Shown in pieces: positions 19,993-29,438 of a stretch of DNA of 64,000 nt. Under the pieces are notes generated by a model. It made no database searches and was not told the DNA's origin. It saw nothing but the letters and a program-made list of their open reading frames with translations. Position 1 is the stretch's first letter, and each line of letters starts with the position of its first letter. A program made the translations under genes and the position numbers. This DNA comes from Morganella morganii (GTDB lineage: Bacteria; Pseudomonadota; Gammaproteobacteria; Enterobacterales; Enterobacteriaceae), in the NCBI RefSeq assembly GCF_019242955.1, contig NZ_CP066129.1:2542001-2606000 (forward strand), in the 5' to 3' direction.

Positions 19993-20664
19993 TCAGGCGT
20001 CATCACGTTTCTGTGCTTTTTTCGCCGCACGGCGGTGACGCCATACCTCGATAATACCGGGCAATATGGAGATGAAAATAATCGCCACGATAAGTAATTT
20101 CAAGTTTTCCTGCACAATCTTCGTTTCCCCGAAGATATACCCTGCATAGGCAAATAATACCACCCATACAATCGCACCGATAACGTTAAACATCGCAAAG
20201 TGGCGGTAAGACATCTTACTCATACCGGCAACAAACGGGGCAAATGTCCGCACGATCGGAACAAATCGCGCCAGAATAATTGCTTTACCGCCATGGGTTT
20301 CAAAGAACGCATGGGTCTTTCGCAGGTGACTCTGACGGAAGATTTTCGAGTCCGGGTTGCGGAAAAGCCGCTCCCCGAAAAAGTGTCCGATCGTATAGTT
20401 AACTGCGTCACCAATAATCGCCGCCGTAATCATCAGCAGCACCATGATATGAATATTCAGGTCGTTAGACGGCAGTGCTGCCAGTGTCCCTGCCACAAAC
20501 AGCAGAGAATCACCCGGCAGGAACGGCGTGACCACAAGCCCGGTCTCACAAAACAGGATCAGGAATAAAATCGCATAAACCCAGATTCCGTAATCTGCCA
20601 CCATGTCCTTCATATGCACATCAATGTGCAGAATAAAATCGATAAGATATTGAATATATTCCAT
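19993..20664 (-). CDS. dedA: DedA family membrane protein
   Basis: A 223-residue inner-membrane protein of the DedA/SNARE-associated family, matching E. coli DedA over its length ([20 protein letters not shown] near residue 41; GDAVNYTIG near 86; [17 protein letters not shown]-type motif reading [18 protein letters not shown] near 135). DedA proteins are undecaprenyl phosphate or phospholipid flippase candidates needed for membrane homeostasis. It lies downstream of truA by 45 bases in the usg-truA-dedA arrangement of E. coli. Confidence 0.93.
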   Translation of the reverse strand: MEYIQYLIDFILHIDVHMKDMVADYGIWVYAILFLILFCETGLVVTPFLPGDSLLFVAGTLAALPSNDLNIHIMVLLMITAAIIGDAVNYTIGHFFGERLFRNPDSKIFRQSHLRKTHAFFETHGGKAIILARFVPIVRTFAPFVAGMSKMSYRHFAMFNVIGAIVWVVLFAYAGYIFGETKIVQENLKLLIVAIIFISILPGIIEVWRHRRAAKKAQKRDDA

Positions 20665-20709
20665 ATTTCACCCCGCCGGACGCAGCCTTCTGCTTATCCG
20701 GCCAATAAA

Positions 20710-21531
20710 TTAATCTGCCAGGAAAAGCGGCCCCATCGCCGGTGACGGCAGGGCAAATTCTTCCGGATAATCCACCGAAACCAGATACAACCCTTCTGCC
20801 GGTGCTGTTGCCGGCGCCTGAGTGCGATCTTTCAGTGCCAGCAGTTCCGCCATCCGGCTGACCGGCAGATTACCGCAGCCGACCTCCAGCAGAGCACCGG
20901 TAATATTGCGCACCATATGATGCACAAACGCGTTCGCTTTGATATCCACAATCACATACTGTCCCTGACGGGTGACATTCACATGCATCACATTACGCCA
21001 CGGACTTCTGGACTGGCACTGCGACGCGCGGAAAGAAGAAAAGTCATTCTCCCCGAGCAGGCTCTGTGCCGCTTCATGCATCCGCTTTTCATCCAGCGGA
21101 TAGTGAAAGTGGGTTACGCCTTTACTTAAAATAGCCGGACGAAAACGGTGATTAAAAATCACATACCGGTAACGCCGCGCCGTGGCACTGAACCGGGCAT
21201 GAAAACTTTCCGGCACCGTTTTGACCCAGCGCACCGCGATATCAGACGGCAGATGAGTATTCACCCCCATCGTCCAGGCCGCATCTTTGCGGACAGCTGC
21301 GGTGTGGAAATGCACCACCTGGCCGGTAGCATGAACTCCGGCATCTGTCCGGCCCGCACAGAAAACCGATACCGGCTCTGCGGCCACTTTTGACAGCGCT
21401 TTTTCCAGACAGCCCTGCACACTCGCAACTTCTGACTGACGCTGCCAGCCGTAATAGCGGCTGCCGTCATATTCAATGCCCAGCGCGACCGTGGTTTTAC
21501 CCTCATCCGCCGGTAAAATCACCTCTGACAT
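20710..21531 (-). CDS. truA: tRNA pseudouridine(38-40) synthase
   Basis: A 273-residue enzyme converting uridines 38-40 in the anticodon arm of many tRNAs to pseudouridine. The catalytic Asp lies in [15 protein letters not shown] (near residue 60), and [15 protein letters not shown] near residue 18 is the family N-terminal signature. Start ATG 21531 shares one base with the stop codon of usg (TGATG), so translation is coupled. Confidence 0.96.
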   Translation of the reverse strand: MSEVILPADEGKTTVALGIEYDGSRYYGWQRQSEVASVQGCLEKALSKVAAEPVSVFCAGRTDAGVHATGQVVHFHTAAVRKDAAWTMGVNTHLPSDIAVRWVKTVPESFHARFSATARRYRYVIFNHRFRPAILSKGVTHFHYPLDEKRMHEAAQSLLGENDFSSFRASQCQSRSPWRNVMHVNVTRQGQYVIVDIKANAFVHHMVRNITGALLEVGCGNLPVSRMAELLALKDRTQAPATAPAEGLYLVSVDYPEEFALPSPAMGPLFLAD

Positions 21532-22541
21532 CAGTAAAACTGCTCCTGCGTCAGACGCTCGGCAATTTCGACCGCCATCAGTGCGCCGCCGAACTGCACG
21601 TTATCGGCCACCGACCAGAAATGCAGGATTTCCGGGATGCCGTAATCATTTCGCAGACAACCAATATTCAGCAGATGGTTACCGGACGCATCCGTGACCT
21701 GAGTCGGGAATTCCTGCTCTTCAGAAAGCTGAATATCCTCTGCACGCTCCAGTTCATCGCGTGCTTCCTCACTGCCGAGCGGGCGCAGTGTTTCCAGCTG
21801 CACAATCTGCGCGTTACCGTAGAACACCGGGGACTGCACACAGCTCACGCTGATCGGCAGACCGGCATCCTGTAACACTTTGCGGGTTTCTTCCGCGATA
21901 CGGCGCTCTTCTGACACACTGCCCTGCTCATCGGTCAGCAGCGGCAGCAGGTTAAACGCCAGCTGTTTACTGAAACGACCGGCTTCCGGCGGGATGCCGT
22001 TGAGGAGTTTGGCACACTCACCGGCCAGTTCTTCCACCGCACTTTTCCCGAAACGGGATACGGAAAACAGGTTGGTCAGATTGATGCGGGATAACCCTGC
22101 GCTTTCCACCAGCGGACGGATAGCGGTCAGTAACTGGCTGACGGTGCTGTCTGCCAGCGCAATCAGGTTACGGTTGCGGTATTCGCTCAGTGCCTGCGGG
22201 TTCACCGACGGCACCACCAGCGGCACATCCGGCTCCAGCGCAAACAGACCGCTGCTGTCAATCACAATGCATCCGCTGTCCGTGGCGGCTTCATAATAAG
22301 CCTCCGTGGCTTCTGCGCCGGCCATGAAAAAGGCCAGCTGAACCTGCGACCAGTCAAAATCACGGGCGTCAGTGACCAGATAGCTTTTGCCGTTCATGCG
22401 CACCGATTCTCCCGCGCTGCGCTCTCCGGCCAGTAAATGTAACTCTCCCACCGGAAATTCACGCTCTTCCAGTAATGACACCACCGCGCGGCCGACTGCA
22501 CCGGTCGCACCCAATACGGCAATATTCCAGCCTTCTGACAT
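21531..22541 (-). CDS. usg: Aspartate-semialdehyde dehydrogenase-like protein Usg
   Basis: A 336-residue homologue of aspartate-semialdehyde dehydrogenase. The nucleotide-binding motif [14 protein letters not shown] is at residues 8-21. The active-site Cys of true Asd lies in a conserved N-C-x-x-Q motif; here the equivalent position reads [12 protein letters not shown] near residue 136, with Ser-Thr in place of the Asn-Cys pair. As in other Usg proteins it is probably not a functional dehydrogenase. It overlaps truA by one base and follows pdxB by 80 bases. Confidence 0.92.
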   Translation of the reverse strand: MSEGWNIAVLGATGAVGRAVVSLLEEREFPVGELHLLAGERSAGESVRMNGKSYLVTDARDFDWSQVQLAFFMAGAEATEAYYEAATDSGCIVIDSSGLFALEPDVPLVVPSVNPQALSEYRNRNLIALADSTVSQLLTAIRPLVESAGLSRINLTNLFSVSRFGKSAVEELAGECAKLLNGIPPEAGRFSKQLAFNLLPLLTDEQGSVSEERRIAEETRKVLQDAGLPISVSCVQSPVFYGNAQIVQLETLRPLGSEEARDELERAEDIQLSEEQEFPTQVTDASGNHLLNIGCLRNDYGIPEILHFWSVADNVQFGGALMAVEIAERLTQEQFY

Positions 22542-22621
22542 AGTTATCTCCGGAACAAAAACTGCACCGCATCAGTGCGGCACAGTCAGAAAAAATGATG
22601 AAAAATAATGAATAAATAATG

Positions 22622-23752
22622 TTATGCGCGGTACTCTGCCGTGAAACCCAGATCAGACAACAGTGCCGCACTCTGCGCATCATCACAAATAACAGTCAGT
22701 GATGACCACTCACGGCGATCAGGATAAAACTTACGCAGTTTATCAAACTCACCCGGCACCCCGGCGACTGCACGTAACGCCGCATCATCACGACGGACAT
22801 CATAAACCAGATGCATTAAACGTTTGAGAATACTTTGCGTTACTTTACCTGACAGCGTAATACAGCCGAATTCCGGTGCCGGTAACAGTTCCGCCAGTGC
22901 AACCTGCTGCGGCTGCCCGGTGAAATCCGCGAACGCCTCAAATACCTGCGTGGTACCGCGCGCCTTGCCTTCAAGAGTATAACCGGCAATATGCGGCGTA
23001 CCGATATCTGCCAGCGAGAGCAGTTCCTGCGACAGATCAGGCTCCGGCTCCCACACATCCAGCACCACACTCAGCGGCTTGCCGCCTGCCAGGACCGACA
23101 ACAGCGCCTGATTATCCACCACCGCACCACGGCTGGCGTTAATCAGAATACCGTTGTCTTTCATCGCATTAAGACGGATTTCATCCATCAGATGCAGCGT
23201 GGTGTACGGCCCGGATTTATTCAGCGGGGTATGGAATGTCAGGATATCAGCCTGTGCCACCAGCGTATCGATATCATAAAATTCACCGGCATCACCGTTA
23301 TCCGCACGCGGCGGGTCACAGATAAGAATATTGACACCCAGCGCTTCCAGACGTTTTGCCAGACGGCCGCCGACATTCCCGGCACCGATAATCCCGACAG
23401 TTTTATCCGTCAGCTGAAAGCTGTCGCGCTCCGCCAGCAGCATCAGGGCGGAAAACACATATTCCACCACCGCAATCGCGTTACAGCCCGGCGCGGAAGA
23501 AAAACCGATCCCCTGCTCTGCCAGCCAGGCTTTATCCACATGGTCAAAACCGGCGGTTGCGGTACCGGTGAATTTCACCGGGGTATTTTCCAGCAGTTGC
23601 GCATTCACTTTCGTGACAGAACGCACCATCAGCGCGTCAGCATCATCCAGCACCCCGTCCGGTAACGGACGTCCCGGCACCGCCACCACATCCCCGAGAC
23701 GGGAAAACAGGGTTTCGGCGTAAGGCATATTCTCATCTACAACGATTTTCAC
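22622..23752 (-). CDS. pdxB: 4-phosphoerythronate dehydrogenase
   Basis: About 376 residues. PdxB oxidises 4-phosphoerythronate in pyridoxal phosphate synthesis and belongs to the D-2-hydroxyacid dehydrogenases. The NAD-binding motif [18 protein letters not shown] lies near residue 118, and [13 protein letters not shown] near 205 carries the catalytic Arg region. GTG at 23752 is preferred to ATG at 23767: it follows AAGGTGAAG at proper spacing and begins [13 protein letters not shown], aligning with the E. coli start [13 protein letters not shown] dimerization domain follows residue 290. Confidence 0.93.
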   Translation of the reverse strand: MKIVVDENMPYAETLFSRLGDVVAVPGRPLPDGVLDDADALMVRSVTKVNAQLLENTPVKFTGTATAGFDHVDKAWLAEQGIGFSSAPGCNAIAVVEYVFSALMLLAERDSFQLTDKTVGIIGAGNVGGRLAKRLEALGVNILICDPPRADNGDAGEFYDIDTLVAQADILTFHTPLNKSGPYTTLHLMDEIRLNAMKDNGILINASRGAVVDNQALLSVLAGGKPLSVVLDVWEPEPDLSQELLSLADIGTPHIAGYTLEGKARGTTQVFEAFADFTGQPQQVALAELLPAPEFGCITLSGKVTQSILKRLMHLVYDVRRDDAALRAVAGVPGEFDKLRKFYPDRREWSSLTVICDDAQSAALLSDLGFTAEYRA

Positions 23753-23897
23753 GGGCTTCACCTTCATATCTGCCGGCGGCCGGCGGAGACCTGTCGGTAC
23801 GGCGGCACAACCGGAATTGAAACGGATGGCCGCTATTTTGCCACTTCTGCGGGATAAAACCTACGCCCGGAACACCGATTGTTGCTAAAGAAAGCAA

Positions 23898-24674
23898 TTA
23901 AGGCTGATGACGGAAACGTTCCGGTGTCACCCCCGCCAGTTGAGAGAACATCGCAATAAAGGCAGAGGATGAGCTGTAACCCACATCCAGCGCGACATTC
24001 TGCACGCTGCGGCCTTCCTGTAATAACGCCACCGCCCGCAGAAAACGCAGGCGCTGACGCCATTCGCTGAATGACATTCCCAGTTTCTGCTGACAGCGCC
24101 GTGACAGTGTCCGCTCCGAGGTAAAACGCCGCACCGCCCACTCCGCCAGCGAGGTATTATCAGACGGGTCGCTCTCAAGTGCACTGAGCACCGGCGCCAG
24201 CAGTTTATCATCCGTGACCGGCAGATAAGTCGGCTGGCAGCGCGACAACATAAGCTGATCAGTCAGCACCAATGACAGCCGCCTGTCTGCCTCTGTTTCC
24301 GGCTCACGGACTTCACGGCTGAACAAATCCTGCATCACGGCGCTGAAGATCGGTGTCAGTTCTATCACACATGCCATCTGCGGTAACTGCGGTGCCCACT
24401 GCGGTGAAATATCAATAATTTTGAAAGAGGCGCAGGCTTTGTTATAACTGGCATGTTCCGTTCCCGGCGGGATCCAGATACAAAACCCGGCCGGGGCCAG
24501 ATAGCGCTGCCCCTCAACGGTCATTTCCATCACACCGCTGGCGACATACAACAGCTGGCCAAAGGGATGATGATGAAGGGCAAACTCCGTTTCCGAATAA
24601 AACTGTTCGTGACGGCAGATTAATGTCACCGGATCTTTCACGCCCAGTGATGAAATATCTGACTTACGGGCCAT
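23898..24674 (-). CDS. AraC-family regulator with N-terminal cupin
   Basis: A 258-residue transcription factor. An AraC-type cupin sensor occupies residues 20-110 (FALHHHPFGQLLYVASGVMEMTVEGQ; WIPPGTEHAS), and two helix-turn-helix motifs occupy the C-terminus (about 160-256), ending VGYSSSSAFIAMFSQLAGVTPERFR, the typical second helix-turn-helix. It is divergent from an EamA-type exporter gene 83 bases away, so it probably controls that exporter and itself. The arrangement resembles the E. coli NimR/NimT-type regulator-exporter pairs, but the ligand cannot be named. AT-rich 24690-24730 holds an imperfect dyad (CTATAAATTGG / ATATCGTTATATAG). Confidence 0.88.
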   Translation of the reverse strand: MARKSDISSLGVKDPVTLICRHEQFYSETEFALHHHPFGQLLYVASGVMEMTVEGQRYLAPAGFCIWIPPGTEHASYNKACASFKIIDISPQWAPQLPQMACVIELTPIFSAVMQDLFSREVREPETEADRRLSLVLTDQLMLSRCQPTYLPVTDDKLLAPVLSALESDPSDNTSLAEWAVRRFTSERTLSRRCQQKLGMSFSEWRQRLRFLRAVALLQEGRSVQNVALDVGYSSSSAFIAMFSQLAGVTPERFRHQP

Positions 24675-24757
24675 CTTGTCAGATCCTCTCTATAAATTGG
24701 CGGGATATCGTTATATAGAATAATTAAGACAGACTACACTACATCACCTGCCTGATA

Positions 24758-25705
24758 ATGAAAATGAGTTTAAGAATGAAAAACCTGCTTTTACCCCTCG
24801 GGGCTGTATTAATCTGGTCTGTGAACGCCGTGGTGAATAAACTGGCCGCCGGTGCCATCGCCCCCGGCGCGATTTCCTTTTACCGCTGGGCACTGGCACT
24901 CGCCGTGATGACGCCGTTCCTGATCATACCGGTCTGGCAGCAGCGCGCGGTGATCAAACAACATGCGTGGAAGCTGTTTGTCCTCGGTTTTCTCGGCATG
25001 GGGCTGTATCAGAGCCTGGCGTATTACGCGGCGTATACCGTCAGTGCAACCTTTATGGGAATTATCACCTCGCTGATCCCGCTGCTGACCGTGGTGTTAA
25101 GTATTCCGGTACTGCGGATCGCGCCGACCATCGGTATTGTGCTGGGGACAATCCTCTCCCTGAGCGGCCTGACCTGGCTTATCAGTAAAGGACATCCGGC
25201 AGATTTACTGCATCAGGGACTGGGACAGGGTGAAATGCTGATGTTTATCGCCGGTCTGGCTTATGCTTTCTACGGCGTACTGACCAAACGCTGGGCGATC
25301 CCGCTTTCAAGTATTCACTCCCTGTATATGCAGATTGTCTTTGGCGTGCTGCTGCTGATCCCGGTTTTCCTCAGCGCCGGTGATGTGGCACTGAACAGCG
25401 ATAATATCGGGCTGGTGCTGTATGCGGGGATTGCGGCTTCTATCTTTGCACCGCTGCTGTGGATACTGGGCGTAACCCGCCTGGGTGCCAACGCCGCGTC
25501 TGTCTTTATGAACCTGGCGCCGGTACTGACCGCCATTATCGCCGCTGTCTTCCTGAAAGAAGAGCTGCACAGCTACCATATTATCGGCGGCGGCGTGGTA
25601 CTGATCGGGGTCATTATGGCGCAGCGTCTGCGCACACCGCTGACACAAATTATCCGCCGCAAAAGCAGGAAACCGCAGCCGCAGAAGTGTGAGGCCGGGG
25701 AATAG
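24758..25705 (+). CDS. EamA/DMT family exporter
   Basis: A 315-residue inner-membrane protein with about ten hydrophobic helices forming two EamA repeats (residues 10-145 and 160-295), typical of drug/metabolite transporters that export amino acids, nucleosides or drugs. Motifs include ISFYRWALALAVMTPF and VTRLGANAASVFMNLAPVLTAIIAAVFLKEE. Three ATG codons (24758, 24764, 24776) are possible starts; none has a strong ribosome site. The divergent AraC-type gene is its likely regulator. After it, 25706-25976 holds no gene apart from the presumed promoter of the immunity gene. Confidence 0.88.
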   Translation: MKMSLRMKNLLLPLGAVLIWSVNAVVNKLAAGAIAPGAISFYRWALALAVMTPFLIIPVWQQRAVIKQHAWKLFVLGFLGMGLYQSLAYYAAYTVSATFMGIITSLIPLLTVVLSIPVLRIAPTIGIVLGTILSLSGLTWLISKGHPADLLHQGLGQGEMLMFIAGLAYAFYGVLTKRWAIPLSSIHSLYMQIVFGVLLLIPVFLSAGDVALNSDNIGLVLYAGIAASIFAPLLWILGVTRLGANAASVFMNLAPVLTAIIAAVFLKEELHSYHIIGGGVVLIGVIMAQRLRTPLTQIIRRKSRKPQPQKCEAGE

Positions 25706-25976
25706 ATAAAAACAAAATCAGGGCCCGGTATTCAGGGATAATCAACAAAAATGAAAAGCATTAACTCATTGATGAATCATATAACTTTCTTTTGTTGTTA
25801 TCCCTGTTTTAATAACTTTATCAATGCCTTATTTGTATTACGCTATTTTCGGGCATCTTTGTAGTTTTTCACCTCTGTCACAAAGTGATAAAACAGTATC
25901 GGTATTGATTCTTATTATCATATATGACTATGTTAAAGTCCTGCCAATGGCACACTAAACGACGGAATACCATACA

Positions 25977-26312
25977 GTGACTAAAAAATATTATATTCAA
26001 AATATGTGCTGGGGATGGTTTTATACTTCTGTTTTTTTTTACTATTGCTGGAATGATAATTTTAAATACAGACTAATCTTTTTGCTCTTATCCATATTTG
26101 GATTTATTTTTTATCCTGTTGCAAAATGGATAACTGAATACTTTTTCCTTAAATTCACGACACCACAATTCTGGAAAAGTGGTTTTTTCATTGATACACC
26201 GGGAAAAACTGGTTTATTAGCCATTTATGGTTGTTCTGTATTTTTACTATCATTGCCTATAATAATAATTTTTATTATTACTATTCTTATAAAAAGGCTA
26301 CCACAGAAATAG
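25977..26312 (+). CDS. Colicin E1-type immunity protein
   Basis: A 111-residue membrane protein with three hydrophobic helices (about residues 13-45, 50-70 and 78-105). Its pattern YYIQN..G..YT...Y, PVAKWITEY near residue 45 and a hydrophobic C-terminal helix ending in basic residues follow the colicin E1 immunity protein (113 residues). Such proteins sit in the inner membrane and block the pore of the cognate colicin. It is encoded convergently to the bacteriocin gene, the classical layout for pore-forming colicins, with only 20 bases between the stop codons. Start is GTG at 25977. Strongly AT-rich, unlike its neighbours. Confidence 0.8.
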   Translation: MTKKYYIQNMCWGWFYTSVFFYYCWNDNFKYRLIFLLLSIFGFIFYPVAKWITEYFFLKFTTPQFWKSGFFIDTPGKTGLLAIYGCSVFLLSLPIIIIFIITILIKRLPQK

Positions 26313-26328
26313 GCAGCCTCTGTTTTTA
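26290..26328. terminator. Immunity/bacteriocin shared terminator
   Basis: Arms AGGCTACC (26295-26302) and GGCAGCCT (26312-26319) pair with one G-T wobble. T-runs follow on both strands (TGTTTTTATA on plus, TTTTTATAAG on minus), so it should end both convergent transcripts. The stem overlaps the immunity stop codon. Confidence 0.75.
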
Positions 26329-26332
26329 TAAA

Positions 26333-27568
26333 TTAAATCCCCCAAAACAGATTAGCCTTTTCAGCCAGTTCATCATCAATCAATACTCCGGTGCCGGCCA
26401 TTATCAAGCCATAGCCTATAAGGCCGACGGGATTGCCCAGCAATACGCTGAAGATAAATGCAACTACGACTGTCGCAGCATTCCCGGCTACGATAACTTC
26501 AGTTTTAACAAAAAATGGCCGCCAATTATCTGTTTTTACAGATTTAATCAATTCACCGACCCAATCAAATGCATTGATCGCATGACTCAGAACCCCCATA
26601 CCCTTGCTGAATTTCGTAAAACTTTTTGCGATTTCTGCTGAATTGATTGACTCTAACGCCGCGACAATAGCCCTGCGATCTTCAGAATTAATTTTCTGAT
26701 TAAAATTATTTCTATATTTTTCATAAGCTTTCAATGCATCATCAATATTACGAATTTTTTTCCCTTTTGCCTGCTCAGCCAGAGCGCCAGCTAATTGTTC
26801 CGCCTTATCGCCGTATACACTGGATACTTCTTTATAAAAATCTGCTGTAAATTTTACGGCTGTTTTAACCTGACTAAATTCATCTTCTTCTTTTATTACG
26901 TCATTTTCTGCTGCTTTTATCCTCTTATCCTGTAAAACAATTTCTTTTGTTATACTTTTTCCTTTTTCCCATTCCGTTTTTATCTCACCATGGGTTTTAT
27001 CCTGCATACGCCTGTTAAGCTCACTGTTATAAAACCAAGCCTCATCACTTAATCTTTTTCTTTCTGCATCAGATTTTCTTTTTCTTGCTTCATTCAGTAA
27101 ATTAATTATCTTCTCTTTTTGTAACTGGAATTTTTTCATAATGAGTTTTAGTGTGGCATTTTCTAAAACATCACTTGCGTTCTTTATTTTTTCATTTATC
27201 TCAGTTATCTTTCTTATTATTTCACTGATATCTTTATTTATATTTTCTTCAAGTTTTGTTAAGTATTCTAATTTCCTTGCCGACCCTTCACGGCGTTCCT
27301 TTCTGATTTCTTCATCCACCGGATGCATCCAGCCATCATCGGCATCATCCCATACAGGATTCGGGGATGTGTTCATATCCGCAATATTCTGATCCCAGAT
27401 ATGCGTTATCCTGCCGCTGTCTGCCGGGATATCCCCGGTCCATCCGGTAACAATCATAGTCTCACCATTGTCTGATGCTTTTTGCCAGCCCTCTCCTTTC
27501 CAGTGATACCCCATGGAGGTCATCACATCACGCTCAAACGGTGTGGTGTCTTCGTATCGATTCGTCAT
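26333..27568 (-). CDS. Colicin E1-type pore-forming bacteriocin
   Basis: A 411-residue protein. The C-terminal pore domain (about residues 240-411) follows colicin E1 nearly residue for residue: FYKEVSSVYGDKAEQLA, EQAKGKKIRN, NWRPFFVKTEVIVAGNAAT, and the end EKANLFWGI. The hydrophobic hairpin spans about 357-396. Residues 95-240 are a charged, likely coiled-coil receptor-binding rod. The N-terminal 95 residues differ from colicin E1 and contain ETMIV at 36-40, resembling a TonB box (colicin M ETLTV, Cir ETMVV). This suggests TonB-dependent uptake rather than the Tol/TolC route of E1, by inference. It is shorter than colicin E1 (522 residues). No lysis lipoprotein gene is adjacent. AT-rich, chromosomal, inserted between the EamA gene and fabB. 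Confidence 0.9.
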   Translation of the reverse strand: MTNRYEDTTPFERDVMTSMGYHWKGEGWQKASDNGETMIVTGWTGDIPADSGRITHIWDQNIADMNTSPNPVWDDADDGWMHPVDEEIRKERREGSARKLEYLTKLEENINKDISEIIRKITEINEKIKNASDVLENATLKLIMKKFQLQKEKIINLLNEARKRKSDAERKRLSDEAWFYNSELNRRMQDKTHGEIKTEWEKGKSITKEIVLQDKRIKAAENDVIKEEDEFSQVKTAVKFTADFYKEVSSVYGDKAEQLAGALAEQAKGKKIRNIDDALKAYEKYRNNFNQKINSEDRRAIVAALESINSAEIAKSFTKFSKGMGVLSHAINAFDWVGELIKSVKTDNWRPFFVKTEVIVAGNAATVVVAFIFSVLLGNPVGLIGYGLIMAGTGVLIDDELAEKANLFWGI

Positions 27569-27649
27569 AACATATTCCTTTTATAAAGATGCGCAGTGAA
27601 TACAAATCGGCTCCCGGCCGTGTTTTTCACTGTAATTCAGGAATATGTT
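27569..27649 (-). promoter_or_regulatory. Nested inverted repeats over the bacteriocin ribosome-binding site
   Basis: Three concentric inverted repeats lie in the bacteriocin leader: outer arms AACATATTCC (27569-27578) and GGAATATGTT (27640-27649), middle arms CAGTGAA (27594-27600) and TTCACTG (27626-27632), inner arms CGGC (27608-27611) and GCCG (27617-27620). On the mRNA the outer 3' arm contains the AAGGAATATGTT ribosome site just before ATG 27568, so folding would hide it. No CTG-N10-CAG LexA site was found here. Confidence 0.65.
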
Positions 27650-27710
27650 GTTTATTAAAACTAAAATTAATCAGGTCTGTATCTTATAAAATAAGGCAAC
27701 AAGGCGGGAT

Positions 27711-27733
27711 ATAAAAACCGCCGGGTGGCGGTT
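27711..27733 (-). terminator. Terminator of the 89-residue gene
   Basis: Arms AACCGCC (27716-27722) and GGCGGTT (27727-27733), loop GGGT; T-run on the minus strand. It implies that the bacteriocin is transcribed from its own promoter in 27650-27710. Confidence 0.8.
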
Positions 27734-27769
27734 ATTGTAATTAAAACAGATAAAAATTATCAGAAAGGC

Positions 27770-28039
27770 TCAGCGCAATCCCCGCGTATGCGTTTTCGCT
27801 GACCAGCTATATGTTTCTGTTCCGCTGCCGGGTTTGATTTTATCCTTTTTTTTCTGCGCTCTGACTTTTGCGGCAGCGGCATCAACTTCTTTGGAAATCT
27901 CAGTGATAATCTGATCTTTGACTTTATTCTGCTCCGCATTGGTCAGCGGACGCCCCAGTTTCTTTTGTTCCTGAGCCAGCCGGGTACGGACACGGATTTT
28001 TTGCGGCTCAGTCATCTCTGCGATAGTCAGTTTTTTCAT
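27770..28039 (-). CDS. Small basic protein of unknown function, bacteriocin-linked
   Basis: An 89-residue cytoplasmic protein, highly charged and rich in Lys, Arg, Gln and Glu, with predicted helices over residues 5-65 (LTIAEMTEPQKIRVRTRLAQ) and an odd tail, TETYSWSAKTHTRGLR. There is no signal peptide, lipobox or membrane segment, so it is not a colicin lysis protein. It lies just upstream of the bacteriocin on the same strand but has its own terminator. I do not recognise a family with confidence. A DNA-binding, chaperone-like or phage-derived role is possible. Confidence 0.6.
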   Translation of the reverse strand: MKKLTIAEMTEPQKIRVRTRLAQEQKKLGRPLTNAEQNKVKDQIITEISKEVDAAAAKVRAQKKKDKIKPGSGTETYSWSAKTHTRGLR

Positions 28040-28104
28040 TTATTACCCCTGTGACAGTAAAAGGATAAACAACACTGTTACACCCTGACAGACTTTACCG
28101 CAAA

Positions 28105-28137
28105 AGAAAATGCCCCGGTGATTAAACCGGGGCATTT
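28105..28137 (-). terminator. fabB terminator
   Basis: A 12-base-pair stem, AAATGCCCCGGT (28108-28119) and ACCGGGGCATTT (28126-28137), lies 20 bases after the fabB stop codon; TTTTCTTTT follows on the minus strand. Confidence 0.85.
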
Positions 28138-28157
28138 ATTTGATAATCAGAATAAAA

Positions 28158-29372
28158 TCAGTTCTGATATTTGCGCATTACCAGTGTGGCGTTAGTACCG
28201 CCGAAACCGAAGCTGTTGGACATCACTGTGGTCAGTTCACGTTCGGTCGGTTCGGTGATAATCGCCATGCCTTCCGCTTTCTCGTCGAGCTCTTCCACGT
28301 TGATGCTCGGCGCGATAAAGCCGTGCTCCAGCATCAGCAGGCTGTAGATAGCCTCGTGAACACCTGCCGCACCCAGTGAGTGACCGGTCATCGCTTTGGT
28401 TGCTGACAGTGCCGGCGTGTGATCACCGAATACTTCGCGGATCGCTTCCAGCTCTTTGGTGTCACCAACCGGTGTGGATGTACCGTGGGTGTTGATGTAA
28501 TCAACCGGTGTATCCAGGCCGTGCATTGCCATCTGCATGCAGCGGGCCGCACCTTCACCGGACGGGGCAACCATGTCCGCGCCGTCAGAGGTCGCGCCGT
28601 AGCCGACCACTTCCGCGTAGATATGTGCGCCGCGTGCCAGCGCGTGCTCCAGCTCTTCCACCACGACCATACCGCCGCCGCCTGCGATCACGAAGCCGTC
28701 ACGGCCCTGATCATAAGTACGGGATGCTTTGTCCGGTGTTTCGTTATATTTAGTGGACAGTGCGCCCATCGCGTCAAATTCGCAGCTCATTTCCCAGCAC
28801 AGTTCTTCACCGCCGCCGGCAAACACCACATCCTGTTTACCCAGCTGGATCAGTTCCACCGCGTGGCCGATACAGTGTGCGGACGTGGAGCAGGCAGAAC
28901 TGATAGAGTAGTTCACACCTTTGATTTTAAATGGTGTTGCCAGGTTTGCAGACACACCGGATGCCATTGCACGCGGTACCAGATAAGGACCGACACCACG
29001 CAGACCTTTGGCACGCATGCCGTCAGCCGCGATAGCCTGGGTGCGCGGGGAGCCGCCGCCGGAACCGGCAACCACACCGGTACGGTAGTGAGATACCTGC
29101 TCTTCTGTCAAACCGGAGTCTGCAATAGCCTGCTCCATGGAAAGATACGCATAGATAGATGCATCACTCATGAAACGGACAGTTTTACGATCAATAAGAC
29201 CCGCAGTATCCAGTTTGACATTACCCCAAACCTGGCTGCGCATCCCGATCTCTTTAAATTCTTCTGAGAATGTGATCCCGGAACGACCTTCTCTCAAAGA
29301 AGCCAGTACTTCCTCCCGGTTATTACCGATACTTGAGATAATCCCCAGACCAGTGATTACTGCACGCTTCAT
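28158..29372 (-). CDS. fabB: 3-oxoacyl-[ACP] synthase I
   Basis: A 404-residue condensing enzyme that elongates acyl-ACP with malonyl-ACP and is required for unsaturated fatty acid synthesis. The active-site Cys lies in [14 protein letters not shown] near residue 163, and the two catalytic His in [11 protein letters not shown] near 298 and [11 protein letters not shown] near 333. It is monocistronic with its own terminator. Upstream lie a perfect FabR-type palindrome and a FadR-like site, placed as in E. coli, so unsaturated fatty acid control is conserved. Confidence 0.98.
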   Translation of the reverse strand: MKRAVITGLGIISSIGNNREEVLASLREGRSGITFSEEFKEIGMRSQVWGNVKLDTAGLIDRKTVRFMSDASIYAYLSMEQAIADSGLTEEQVSHYRTGVVAGSGGGSPRTQAIAADGMRAKGLRGVGPYLVPRAMASGVSANLATPFKIKGVNYSISSACSTSAHCIGHAVELIQLGKQDVVFAGGGEELCWEMSCEFDAMGALSTKYNETPDKASRTYDQGRDGFVIAGGGGMVVVEELEHALARGAHIYAEVVGYGATSDGADMVAPSGEGAARCMQMAMHGLDTPVDYINTHGTSTPVGDTKELEAIREVFGDHTPALSATKAMTGHSLGAAGVHEAIYSLLMLEHGFIAPSINVEELDEKAEGMAIITEPTERELTTVMSNSFGFGGTNATLVMRKYQN

Positions 29373-29419
29373 TCAATACCTCTGTCATTTTAAGTAGTAC
29401 GGGATTTTAGCGTTACTTT

Positions 29420-29437
29420 AGCTTACACATGTAAGCT
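29420..29437 (-). promoter_or_regulatory. FabR operator of fabB
   Basis: An 18-base palindrome, AGCTTACA-CA-TGTAAGCT, 48 bases before the fabB start. It fits the known position and shape of FabR sites at fabA and fabB, where the unsaturated-fatty-acid repressor FabR binds. Confidence 0.8.
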
Positions 29438-29438
29438 G

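Noticed and set aside
25935-25965. Fur-box-like AT-rich stretch before the immunity gene
   Set aside because: Only partial resemblance to GATAATGATAATCATTATC; not better than expected in AT-rich DNA.
27569-28039. Colicin lysis (BRP) gene
   Set aside because: No small lipoprotein with a lipobox is encoded upstream or downstream of the bacteriocin; the 89-residue gene has no signal peptide.
28075-28091. Possible LexA box (CTG...CAG) upstream of the 89-residue gene
   Set aside because: The spacing between CTG and CAG is 11 bases instead of 10 and the flanks do not match the consensus; no second overlapping box as in colicin promoters.
28419-29267. Long plus-strand reading frame opposite fabB (282 codons)
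   Set aside because: It is the antisense of fabB, has no ribosome site, and its His/Cys/Arg-rich composition is typical of shadow frames.
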